DNA of 64,000 nt, taken from Trichuris trichiura. Lineage: Eukaryota; Nematoda; Enoplea; Trichinellida; Trichuridae. A program made the position numbers and the translations under genes. Positions 13,001 to 29,911 of this stretch are shown one piece after another. A model generated the notes under the pieces. The model saw nothing but the letters and a program-made list of their open reading frames with translations. It was not told the origin of the DNA and did no database searches. Numbering within the stretch: position 1 is the stretch's first letter; each line of letters starts with the position of its first letter. The stretch covers positions 248,001 through 312,000 of the forward strand of contig JBAJFE010000035.1 of the NCBI GenBank assembly GCA_037903355.1, in the 5' to 3' direction.

Positions 13001-16000
13001 ACTCAAGTTAAGTTAGGTTCTTTAAAAATATTATGCTAGTAGTAATAATGCTAAGCGTTGCCAAGTAATGATTATAACTTATGGCAGAGTTGTTATGCAA
13101 ATTTACTTCTAATATTGTTTCGCTTAGCAGCAATCACAAAACAGCTATATTTTAACCATTTGAACATGAAGTGTTCAATTACTGCTTACCCGACAAAGGT
13201 AAATAAACCGAAACGTTTCCTGAAGATCATTTATTACGATAGAAAAGCTTGGCAGGTGCCAGCGAGAATTGTCATGGATCAATGAGCTCTTATTTACCGA
13301 ACTTCTCGTACACAGTTGGTGCTCTCACTAAATATCTTAGTTACAAAAAATGTTTTTTTGAAATAATTTTAAAAACTGCGCATTTCCAGGGAAAATGTTT
13401 ACAAGCCAGTAAGAATTATTAATTGGCTCTTTAATTACTAGAAGCGGTTCATAGTGCCCTACGCTAGGCAGGGTCTATTGGTGCAAAGCTTCTTTGAGAT
13501 AACCTGTACAGTCAAGACTAGAAGAACAGAAAATCTTTCGTGCGAAAGGCTGAAGATTTCAGAACCTTCAGCGTTCCGGATATCAGACTTACACATAAAA
13601 TTTGATCGAGTGGGGGGTGGTACTGTTTAAACATGTTGATGCTTCATATACATCCCGTAATTATAAGATAAATGCACTTTTTTAAAAATATTTTCGGTAT
13701 TTAATAACTTGTTATAGGTACTAAGTGGTTCCTCAAAAAATGAGGAAGAATTCTGCTAAATAACCCATTTTAAAAAAGGGCAGAGTTTGGAGCTTTCTGA
13801 ATAAGGGGTTTTTTAATCAATATGGTACAAAAACTTAAGGAACGCCTTCGTTTTTCGTCAGAAATTTGAAGGGCCCATTAAAGCAAGCGTTACACGTTGA
13901 CGATGCAAGGATTGCAATAGCAAAGCTAACGTATTCAAAACATATACGTAGAACATTGTTCCTACGCATGCAATGTGAAGTATGATTAAGTTGACTGTTA
14001 TGATCTAACTGGCAAAATGATAAGCAGAAACGTCTTGAAAACGTGGTTTCTTGGTACGGGACAATATGTTTTCATAATGAAGAAATTTATTACGGATATG
14101 TCCCATTTGTTTTGTATATAAAAAGACTCCGGAGCTTTCGGGTCATTCGAGACCCGTCATCAGCGGTCTTAAGTTGTTGATATGATTCGTGGCAGCGAGT
14201 GCCCTAATGTTTCTGAGGATTTTAAAGCGGGCATTTTTAAAGTTTTTCGTTGGTAGGTTCTGGTATCTGGGTCTGTCAGCGCACTTCTATTTCTTGTTCC
14301 GTATATCGTGTAGATTGTGTCTTTGCTGGGTAGTTTCGAACATTTTTTGTTGTTGGTTCACTGTTTTTTCATTTTGCATCCATTTTTCTTTCTTTCTTTC
14401 TTCTTTTTCTTTCTTTGTTCCATATATATTGCAATTCTATCCATTTCTATTTGTTCTAATTAGTTGTTTTTTATTTTTTCTATCCGGGCTATTGTATTTT
14501 ATCTGGTGAGAGAGCAACAATTATACCGCGTCACAATATTTGCCCAAATCCCACTTATGTCCACTCCTTGATCGCGGTTGTAAGTCGTATTGTGTCTAAT
14601 GTATAGTGTTTCTTTAATTCTTCTTAACCGAAGATTGTTTTTGTAACATAAAACTCTTGGGTGGAGTGGTTGGGTACATTGCGTCGCATGCTCCACTACA
14701 GCAGAGGCTTGTTTGGCTTTTTGAAAATTACAATGGAAAAAGCCAAACAAGCCTCTGCTGTAGTGGAACACGCGACGCAATGCACTCAACCACTCCAACC
14801 AAAAGTTTTATGTTACGAAAACAATTTACGGTTAAGAAGAATTAAAGAAGCACTATATATTAAACATAATACGACTTACAACCGCGATCAAGGAGTGGAC
14901 ATAAGTGGGATTTGGACAAATATTGTGACGCGGTATAATTGTTGCTCACTCACCAGATGAAGTACAATAGCCGGGAAAGAAGAAAAAACAAATAATTAGA
15001 ACAAACAGAAATGGACAAAACTGCAATATAAATGGAACAAAGAAAGAAAAAGAAAAAAGAAGAAAGAAAAAAGAAGAAAATGAATGCAAAAATGAAAAAA
15101 CAGTGAGTCAACAACATAGAAAAATGTTCGAAACAACCCAACGAAGACAATCTAGAAGCTATACGGAACAAGAAAAAGAAGTGCGCTGACAGACTCAAAT
15201 ACAAAAACCTACAAACAGAAAGCTTTAAAATCCTCAGAATCGATAGATGGCACTCGCTGGCACAATTCATATTTACACTTAAGACCGCTGATGATGGGTC
15301 TCGAATGACCCGAAAGCTCCGGAGCCTCTTTATATAGAAAACAAACGGGACATATCCGTAATAAATTTCTTCATTATGAAAGCAGAAACGTCTCTCTTAA
15401 ACCGCTAACTAAATCCAGTTAAAGCATAGAATGGAAGCTTAATTGACGACCTGTGTTATACGCAAGTTTATGCCTTTTGAGTGAATAAAGTTAGCATCTT
15501 CTAAGCCTTGTGCCAATTTATTCCTCTGGCAATTTTATTCCGGAATAAAAGACAATGCGTTTACATTTTGGACAATACATAGAACTTGAAATGATACACA
15601 TTACGTCGGTAAAAAAAACTTTCCTTCAATTTAATTAGTCTGCGCGTTTGGAAAGTGTAATGTTTTTTAGGAGGTGCGACTAATTTCATTTATTCTTTTC
15701 TTTAAGCTCTTATTGAAATACTGTAAAGCAAAATGTTTTATTTGTACATACAATAAATACACACAGGAGCTTTCGCAAACACTCCTGTTCCGTTTTCAGT
15801 GATATGAAAATGCTACAGTACCGATAACGATGCTCAGCTAGCAGAAATATGACCTAAACACCATTTATAGACTTTGCAACGTTTTAATTTCGCAGAAGAC
15901 GAAGCAGAAATAGTCTCGAAAGCTGCAATGTGAATTTATTGTAAATACAAATTTTTACATTATCAAAAATATAGCTGTCGATTAGAACGGAATTTACCGC

Positions 16001-17666
16001 TCCCTGCCTACCAACCTTTTTTAGTGAACTTGGCCTAGCAGATATTTCAAATTCAAGTCGACTCTGAAAGTTACGAAAGGAATAAAAAAAACTTGAACAC
16101 TGGGTGCTTCGTAACGGGTTGGAGTTTCATAGTGTTCAGTCTTCTACGGCTTTTCCCGTTTATTTGTTGTGCTGGTATCTGTAAATTGAACGAAACAGCT
16201 GCTCTACCAACGGATGGATGAGCCGTTATTAGGAAAAATTTTACAGATATTAATGCACTCAACTTTTTAATATCAGAGCTTTCGGAACGCACTGATATTA
16301 AAAAGTTGAGTGCATTGTTATCTGTACAATTTTTCCTAATAACGGCTCATCCATCCGTTGGTAGAGCAGCTGTTTCGTTCAATTTACAGATACCAGCACA
16401 ACAAATAAACGGGAAAAGCCGTAGAAGACCAAACACTCAGGAATAAAAAACAACACAAAAAAACAAATAAAAATGTGACTTCTTATATCGCTTATCTGTT
16501 GCTTTTGAAGATATAGTTTTTTGGTACCGGACTGTAGGTTTTCACGGTTACTTTCTTCCTACGGAATATGTGTCCCGTTTTGAGTACAAAATCCTTTGCT
16601 ACGGACATTAAAAGGTTATGTAATCAAAACGGGACATATTCCGTAAGAAGAAACAAATTTATCTGTTACTCTCTTATCACCTTTTACATTTTAGCGACTT
16701 GGAACAACAAGTGGATATTTTACGCGATGAAGTTGTGTCAGGAAAACGTAAACTGTTTGTTGCGGAAGTTGATAAATTTACCGAATGTTTGGCATCCCTT
16801 ACGCGGGCGGCCACTTCGCTAAGAGGTATTTCTGCTGCAGAATTACTGCCAACCTTCAGTTGGACATAATGACCATTTTCAGACGAGTTCCCTTTGCTTG
16901 AAAATCGCTTGAGAAGATTAATGAGTGCTGAAATGGAAAAGGTTGTTAGGGAAGAAAGGTGAATTAACTCACATTTTGGTAACAGAGAGTTTCGTTGCCA
17001 AACTGCCATTCCATTTTTTTTTAAATCTTACACAGCTGTCATTTTGAATACCATTTTGGCTTTAGATTTTTGAAAGAGGAACCATCGCGCTTGAACAACG
17101 TTTTAAAACGTAGCAAGCAGCTGTCCAGTACAATGATGACTATGAAACGGTTAATGGAAGGCAAATATTTCGACAAAACTTGAATAGCCTTTTTTAGATT
17201 GGCTCAAATACAAGATGAGTCCGTTACGCATAGGGACAAAAGCCTCGACAAACAGGAGACAATATACGCCTCCAGAAGCCAAAAGTTGACATCTCCTTTA
17301 CCAAACGGCATCTCAGTACTTAATTCAATTATTTATGCTGTCATTTCTAAAAATTTCAGAATGTTTCAAGTACAACCTGTTTAACAATTATGATAATTTA
17401 AGGAGGTTAGCAAAGTTTCTCGTAACAGTTAAACGGGTTGCATTTGTACACACAATAATGAGCTATGTATGCATTACAACAAGGTGACCTTTCAATCTCA
17501 GAATGAACAAATATACCGTTACTTTAATAAAGTGCATTTTCTACTGCGTATCTAAGCTTTCGCACTTGAATTCAAGATAGACATAGCACAGCAAGCAACC
17601 CCGGAATTGTTTGCTCTGCTACACTTCGCTTCCTTGAAAAAGTGTCTATCGTAAAATCAAGTACAA

Positions 17667-17759
<93 letters not shown>

Positions 17760-18725
17760 ACAAACAGGCAGGTTAATCGGTAAAGATTAGTTTTCCAAAT
17801 TTTAGCTCTAAACTGAAGGAGAACTTTGCAGAACGTGAAAAGTGGTACAGCGCAGCAAACAGCGCCGCTGCTCAGCCCTGAAGAGTTGCCAAGAAGGACA
17901 TTTTCACCGAAACCGGAAGAAAACAAATCAGAGAGATCTGTCGATGGACACGTGTTGGATAGTCTTTTGAAAGAACTGCAAACGGTTGCAGAGCATTCAA
18001 AAAACCTTGTCGAGCATGTCGGCCTACCAGCAACTGCGGAAAAGCGCGTTGGATTTGCCGAACAAGTCAAGCAGTTTCCAAGCACTGAGTTTACGAACGA
18101 ACATGAAAAAAGTTCCAACTCACTTACAAACAAAATGATGGATCAACGAATCGCCGACGCCGGAAGAAAAGAAGAAACCTTAAAAGACAAAGTACTGAAT
18201 AACCATGAAGAAGGTGCCAAACGTTCTTGGCTTAGCATGTTTGGTAGAAGTGAAATGCTGAAGATGGTCACAGCGCCGGTTCACTTTTTTCAAAACCATC
18301 CAAATGAACGAAAAGCGCAGTCGTACGATCCGCAAGAAGCTAAATGCGCCAGCCCGCGTGGGACGAACATGAATTCCAACGCACCGCTGCCACCGCCACG
18401 GACGTCTTCGAAAAATCTCATTTTTGACCAAGAGTCCGTCGATGCCGCAATTTATTCGACCATTGAGGGGAAGTCACTACGGCAACGGACTTTGAACGAA
18501 GCTCACGCTGGCCGTCTGCCTCATTCATTTTCTTCATCGGCAGTTCCAAATCAAGTAAGAACACTTCCAATAATTCAAACAAGTGCAGTAGATGATGAAC
18601 CTCCGCGATTTATGAAATCTGCAAGCAGTAGCGAAAGCGTCAATTCCCAAGAAGAAAGTGATAATTATGGCTCGCTTCGTAGGACCTTTTCTTCGAACTG
18701 CCACTACGCAACTGCAGGAAAGTAA
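4032..18725 (+). CDS. p140Cap/SRCIN1-KIAA1217 (AIP3-domain) scaffold protein, 5' incomplete
   Basis: Twelve exons with matching splice phases were traced: 4032-4272, 10674-10875, 11377-11921, 12042-12165, 12233-12429, 12467-12684, 12739-12884, 16695-16825, 16883-16958, 17066-17149, 17198-17315 and 17832-18725 (stop TAA), about 991 residues. The second exon carries the AIP3/p140Cap signature (KIYIQDASKDDLFYELDDLR, continuing DIKDRTVLKL). Exon 4 ends in SGSLTPVIDEETR, followed by a predicted coiled coil (MASMERQLVNLSNLVHTAL), as in SRCIN1 and KIAA1217 (sickle tail). The middle is Ser/Pro-rich and later exons are helical. In vertebrates this family is a cytoskeleton- and Src-linked adaptor; the role here is inferred. 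Introns range from 37 bp (12430-12466) to about 6.4 kb and hold several PLE palindromes. An earlier start exon is likely; the exon at 4032-4272 is less certain than the rest. Confidence 0.85.
5577..5619 (-). ncRNA. Hammerhead-ribozyme-like motif (left arm)
   Basis: On the minus strand the core CTGAAGA is followed by a stem II (CGGGTC / GATCCG, one pair weakened) and GAAA, then GCTC and CGG. The strand before the core ends in CCG, which can pair with CGG as stem I. The motif is seen in sequence; catalytic activity is not shown. Confidence 0.6.
5666..5708 (+). ncRNA. Hammerhead-ribozyme-like motif (right arm)
   Basis: CTGAAGA at 5671-5677 is followed by CGGGTC, a short loop, GACCCG, and GAAA at 5695-5698, then GCTC CGG. 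Stem II is perfectly paired, unlike the left arm copy. Hammerhead motifs in Penelope-like elements are established; activity of this copy is inference. Confidence 0.7.
7905..8151. mobile_element. Older palindromic PLE derivative
   Basis: A diverged inverted repeat is centred near 8010, with arms carrying tacaaagattttaa and AGCTCTGTAGCTT-type blocks. The right end (gtcccgtaccaaaaagttctatcttc) matches the outer PLE end. A 15-bp direct repeat with two mismatches (7890-7904 and 8152-8166, core tagctc) is a likely target-site duplication. It lies in the same intron as the 5.5-kb element. Confidence 0.75.
8012..8051 (+). ncRNA. Hammerhead-like motif, diverged
   Basis: CTGAGGA (8016-8022) is followed by CCGGTC, a loop, GGCCG and GAAA (8040-8043), then GCTA. 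Stem II can pair with one U-G. Stem I is weakened (CCG against CAG). The opposite arm near 7992-7998 has GTAA in place of GAAA and is broken. Confidence 0.45.
14126..14168 (-). ncRNA. Hammerhead-ribozyme-like motif, left arm
   Basis: On the minus strand CTGATGA (14157-14163) is followed by CGGGTC, loop tcgaa, GACCCG and GAAA (14136-14139), then GCTC CGG. Stem II is complete and CCG/CGG can form stem I. Confidence 0.75.
15283..15325 (+). ncRNA. Hammerhead-ribozyme-like motif, right arm
   Basis: CTGATGA (15288-15294), TGGGTC, loop, GACCC, GAAA (15312-15315), GCTC, CGG. It mirrors the left-arm motif with one stem II change. The GC immediately after GAAA is self-complementary, as in minimal hammerheads thought to act as dimers. 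Confidence 0.75.
15690..15830 (-). repeat. Degenerate PLE terminal fragment
   Basis: This stretch has the order attgaaata, tacaataaa, ggagctttcgc and a decayed hammerhead core on the minus strand (CTGAAAA in place of CTGANGA). It resembles one arm of the palindromic elements. No target duplication is visible. Confidence 0.45.
16090..16438. mobile_element. Palindromic PLE derivative related to the 36-kb PLE
   Basis: Near-perfect inverted arms of about 140 bp (16139-16270 and 16286-16429) surround a short centre with gagctttcgg. The arm segment ctcatccatccgttggtag also occurs just after the hammerhead of the PLE at 38.2 kb, so this derives from that subfamily. A perfect 12-bp direct repeat, aggaataaaaaa, flanks it at 16078-16089 and 16439-16450. 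Confidence 0.85.
16504..16658. mobile_element. 155-bp palindromic PLE fragment next to an exon
   Basis: Outer end gaagatatag...ggtaccggac matches the other PLE ends. Inverted pieces around tacggaatatgtgtcccgtttt (16558-16580) and aaaacgggacatattccgta (16626-16645) form a hairpin. A 12-bp repeat, ttatctgttgct/ttatctgttact (16492-16503, 16659-16670), is a target duplication with one mismatch. The next exon of the AIP3-domain gene begins 36 bp downstream, at 16695. Confidence 0.7.
17671..17758. repeat. (ATT)n microsatellite
   Basis: About 29 uninterrupted ATT units lie in the last intron of the AIP3-domain gene, 74 bp before the terminal exon. Confidence 0.98.
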
Positions 18726-21169
18726 GGAAACAGTAGCAAATTGGCGAACGACACCATTTTGCGAGCTTAAAATGAACCTCTAAACTTTCTGCAGTCGCTT
18801 GAAAGTGATCTACAGTAAAGCTTTTCCCTTAACGGACAACCTTTGCATCACAACAAATTTTGAACAGGTCAAAACGCGAATTACTGACACTCATATATCC
18901 TAGTGAAGGCCGACATAATTCTCTAATCAGACTTGTTTCTTTACTTCATTATTTTCTTTAAACTTTACAAAAGACGCTGAGCAGCAAAAGAAGCAAGGAA
19001 CAAAACAGTGCACTGATAATATAACTAAATCAAAAGAGCAACGTGTTGAGCGCTCCTATTCGCTCAGCGCGAAAGCAATCCAAAACTTCTACTGGCTTCC
19101 AGTTGTCAGTTTCTATGAGTTATGCCTTATTGAAGTATTTCGGGTTTTCACTACGAGCAGTAGAACGCTTACGTAAGAACATCGCAGAAAGCCGCGCTCC
19201 AACACGGTCATGCCTACAACTTGTTGTCACTCAACTAAAACTCGAACACACGTTAAGAGACGCAGCGTCTACTGCTGCAAATCGAAATGGAAACCGTTTT
19301 CTTTGCCATGCGTTTCGTAAAACGCAAACGTACATACGCTTTGAAACGAAGCGCACACGCGAGAAAACAATTACGAAGGAACAGTTCGTTTCGGAAAAAT
19401 TAGCACCAAGTGTACCTGAAGATCGATTACTGTAAATACGACCATTTCTCACATTTGATCAACATCAATTGCTTTAAACTTGTCGAAGACAGCGGCATTT
19501 GTCTTTGTCTAAAATGTTCTTTATGGAAACTTGCAAAACACCCGATATATTCTGCGCCTGTACAATTACCTTTTGCAGAGCACAAAAAGCTTCAAAATTA
19601 GCTACTCTCTTAAGAAAATACGTAGTCGAAAAATGTCTTCGCCGCTGGCTAAACCTTACGGTGTGAAAGCATAAGCATCATTTTATGCTTGGTAGCAAAA
19701 AGTCTTGCTTTAGAACGCAAACAGCGCTAAAGAAGATGACATGTTTACTACGAGTCAGATATATTGCGTAGCAACATTCGTACCGCAATTGGCGAGGCTT
19801 ACAAACAGTACTGCTTTTTTCCCGTAAGTTTTCCCTCTCTAAAACGGCAAACATCCTACCAACCGAGCAACATTAAGTTTACTTCCTGCTATCAAAAACG
19901 CTCAATTTTGAAAATTATTAAATTAAACATAAATACACATTGATGAGGTAAGCAAATCGGCCTGAAGAAGCAAATGGTAAAGATACCGTCACTGATAGCG
20001 TTGATGAATTAGCATAGCGTACGGTAAACGTACCTGAAAATCTTAAACGCCCTCAATTAGGTGCAATAAATTTGCTGGAATAAAAAGCGTAATAACAAAT
20101 CGAGTATACCAAGCAACAGAGAATCTATTTGAAATTACTGCGCGTTTTTTTCGGCTGAGATATAATTTGCAGCTGGCCACATTTATTATCTTAATAAAAG
20201 GTTAATGGCACACCTTCGCATTTTAAAGAAGCATAAAGCGTTATATTAACAGCCCGCTCGCTTTCAATAGCTTTCGTTTAACTCGTCCATTTTAAGCACC
20301 TAAATTGGAAAAAATATGGGGCGAGGAACGGAGGACAAAAGGCTGACCTCGTATCCTTATGCAACTCATTGCATTCCAAGGAGCAATGTTGAATCCCACA
20401 TTTTGGGCACGTATATCGCGAAGTATTACCGCAGATGAAGCATATCTTTCGGGGTGGTATCCTGCTGGACGGGGCCTGTACGCTGAGATAGTTAAAATCA
20501 GGTTTCCATGAAGGCTAAAAGTGCACACTTAAGCAGAGGTGTTCATACCATTCATAGCTCACCAAACTCTCTTGGATCAAAGTTTCGAAAGGCTTACGGA
20601 AGCGCGTTCTCAACTGCTCCAAACGACGTTTAAGTTTTCTCTCTCCTGAAACTTGGAAATGCTCGGAAACCTTGGAAGGTTTGACGACCGATCACTTGAA
20701 ACCTGTGGAAAGCTTGTGTCTCCTTCCATCCTCAAACCGCGGTATACTTTTATGCCAAGTGAACTCCGCATGCGGGTCCGCTTGAAAGTTGTCCATTTCC
20801 AAGCTTTCCAATATTCCTCTCTTTCTGGACTCATTTTCCGTACTAACGCTGGGAGCCGACCATTCTTCCTGTTTCCTGGCAGCTGAACCGCGAGGCCGAA
20901 GTTTCTGACGTTCCATCACCATTTTCGACCGGTGAAACAGCGATTTTCAGCACTTCTAGCAAGTACAGTACCCGGCAATTCGAACTTGCTTATCATTAAG
21001 TACAGCATCCCAATGAATTTTGCAAGAAAAGGATAAGACGTTCAAGTATTTAGCGCTGACACTGCTTCCCATGATTTATTCACAAGCGTGTTGTTGATTT
21101 TTGACAAATATTTGCAGGTGTTTCAGGGACCCCCTTCGGTCGCGCCGTCGGCATTGAAAGCGTCCTTTC

Positions 21170-21212
21170 CGGCGCTGACGACGGGACTACAGAAGTCCCG
21201 AAAGAGTCGCCA
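21170..21212 (+). ncRNA. Solo hammerhead-ribozyme-like motif (PLE remnant)
   Basis: CTGACGA (21175-21181), CGGGAC, loop tacaga, AGTCCCG, GAAA (21200-21203), then GAGT CGCC. GGCG before the core pairs with CGCC. Downstream aacggggcgctac at 21250 resembles the PLE terminal block. No partner arm is visible, so it looks like a solo fragment. Confidence 0.65.
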
Positions 21213-22068
21213 TTTTGTGACGAAAACTAATGATATATACAAAATTTTAACGGGGCGCTACAATGACAACATTTTCAAAATGACTGTCTTTTTAAAAAAA
21301 CATACTGCTAATAGGATTTAAGAGCTTCTGCAAAAACCGCTTCTCTAATAAGCACCAAATAATCTCAGTTCCCAATGCCTTTGTAGGCGCCTATCTGCAA
21401 ACATAGTTGAAGACAGTCTGTTCGTTCAAACATTTCCACCGGCAGCAGAATAAGACAAACAACGTCTTATCACTCTTAGTCATAAAAGACATGCTAGTTT
21501 GCTTCTATGTTATGACTTGTTGGTTTTATTTGAATTAGGCGCCAAGTGGGTACTGTATTTGCAACTATAATCAAGTTTTGATACCCAAAGGTAGTCTTAG
21601 CGCAAGGCTAAAGTCAGCCATTTTAAGCTCAGGCTGCTTTCGGTCACTTAAACCAAGAAAACTTTATTTCATTTTTGTTTTCCAGGACTTACCAATGGTC
21701 GAATGAAAAAATTTCCCATTTTTCCTGTACATAACGTTCTGAATTCTCACTGCTGCTGTTCTTTGCAGTCACGACAACAGAGTCTCTACCAATGGTTAGT
21801 TGGGCAATTTGTTAGCGAAATTAGGGATCTTCTCGTAAACTAATACCCTATAGAATACGCATCTGTCGACACGAAAGTTTTATCCCGCCTAAGTCCAACA
21901 TGGTACCTTATTTTTGTTTAACAGTAATCTGCGAATTGGCACCAGCCCATATTAGCGCTCACTAAGTTAATCGCGTGATCATTCGCTGGACATTATTTAG
22001 GAAGGTTCATAGCAATCGCGCGATAAAAACTGCCGTGGTGGTTTTCCATTTGATGCCCGATGGTTAAT

Positions 22069-22207
22069 GTAGATGAAACTAAAATCAAGTTCTGTTGGTC
22101 CTAGTAAAGGTGGACAGCCAAAGCTGAAAGCTGAAATGAGCAGCTGCTTCAGCTTAGGCTGCTCGCTGTAATGTTGGCTAACAGAACTTGACTTTAGTTC
22201 CATCTAC
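22069..22207. repeat. Small foldback repeat (MITE-like)
   Basis: Inverted arms gtagatgaaactaaaatcaa (22069-22088) and its complement with a few changes (ending catctac at 22207) flank a centre that is itself partly palindromic (agctgaaagctgaaatgagc ... agcagctgcttcagctt). No coding sequence or clear target duplication is seen. Confidence 0.6.
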
Positions 22208-22791
22208 AGTACCCATTGCACGTCTTTGGACAAGTTCCTGTTCCTGGCGCTGCTAAGAATATTTTTTGGAATCTGAGCAAAAATTCTTTTTCAAATGAAC
22301 TCGATTTTTTTAACGGCATTCTATAAGTCTGTAGCAACAAGCAGAATTTTGATTAGCAGGTAGCTTGAGGGATATGGTCTTCCTGCGTTTGGTGAACATG
22401 CGCAGTGGAAAATTGGAGCGGCTTTGTTTATTTTCACAGCAAAATTAATAACAGGTGCATGCAACAGGTAGGAGAGAAAAAGTACAGTACGCTGCTGTCT
22501 CAAAAAGGTGTTTACTGACCGCATTGTTCCATAACGACTGAAGCTGTTTCATTTTGCCAAAGACTAACCGCTACGGTAGCCTATTATTACGCGCTTCACA
22601 ACAGGCGCGGAAATCATTCCGGTAAAAGCGCACGCATTCAAAATAGACCATACAAAAACCCATCTATGAATGCATACCTCGAATTTGTCTTCGACCTGAC
22701 CATACTTAGTCGTATCAGAATTGAACAATGACACTCTGTCCGAAACGGTTTCAAGAAAGCCTAAAGCGCGGATTTACAATAACGTCTGAAT

Positions 22792-29325
<6,534 letters not shown>

Positions 29326-29741
29326 TGCCACAATGGAATAAGTTCGTTGATTCGTATCATTCCATCGGGAAAATATTGATCATAACTGTAAGGTCAACGA
29401 ACCTTCTTGTCGACACTAAAAGGCACACCGGCTCTTAACTCTGTTTTGCATTTTGCATCCTCAATAAAAGAAAGACCCTTTTAGGCTTCGATAAAAGGAG
29501 CGAAATGGTTTTCCGACGAAGGAACCATTTTTGCTTTGTGGTCTTTTTACAGCCCAACAACGCAATGGGGCCGTTGAACTATTCTGCAGCATTCCGTCGT
29601 CAAAGAAAACAATATTCCGCGACAAGGTCACCAAACGAAATAGACGAACAAGTGGACACAAGCTGTCATAGCGACTCCATTGAAATCTTACCCAAACGAT
29701 CAACGGAAAAGGAATAGAATTTTGAGCATACATAATGACTA

Positions 29742-29747
29742 TTTATT
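29742..29747 (-). terminator. Candidate Rheb polyadenylation signal
   Basis: AATAAA on the minus strand lies about 165 nt after the Rheb stop codon and upstream of the cuticlin start, a fitting position for 3' end formation. Confidence 0.5.
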
Positions 29748-29911
29748 TTTAAAAACAATTGCACGTTAGCCAGTCTTTCAAGCAATCGATGAAGGATCAA
29801 TTGACGAAAGCTGTCTGGCACCGCAGAAAATAATTTACACGTCGGAGTAAGAGACATAGCCAGAAAGAACGCAAAAAGGTGAGCGTCGCTTTGAGGGTCG
29901 CGCAAAAACCT

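Larger units (their letters stand above)
14036..15379. mobile_element. 1.34-kb foldback PLE with ~650-bp arms
   Basis: Two inverted copies of the 3' part of a PLE (arms 14071-14722 and 14736-15381) are joined by a spacer of about 13 bp. Each arm still encodes the C-terminal end of the PLE protein (ASAVVEHATQCTQPL ... NRDQGVDISGIW ... NCCSLTR), at 14511-14798 on minus and 14690-14957 on plus. Each arm ends with a hammerhead core. A perfect 14-bp direct repeat, aagcagaaacgtct, at 14022-14035 and 15380-15393 marks the target duplication. The element sits in the 3.8-kb intron between exons 7 and 8 of the AIP3-domain gene. Confidence 0.9.
18726..22791. other. Convergent intergenic region
   Basis: This lies between the stop of the AIP3-domain gene (+) and the last exon found for the cuticlin gene (-). 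Longer open frames (for example 19043-19435) have no recognisable domain. The stretch 20290-20930 is less AT-rich than its surroundings and may be an unidentified repeat. It also holds a PLE hammerhead fragment at 21.2 kb and a foldback repeat at 22.1 kb. A transmembrane exon of the cuticlin gene could be hidden at its right edge. Confidence 0.5.

Noticed and set aside
17572..17763. Poly-Asn open frame (and a similar one at 53582-53782)
   Set aside because: Produced by ATT/AAT microsatellites.
29539..29715. Plus-strand frame after a good acceptor, ending in a stop
   Set aside because: No upstream plus-strand exon could be found, and it lies between two tandem minus-strand genes.
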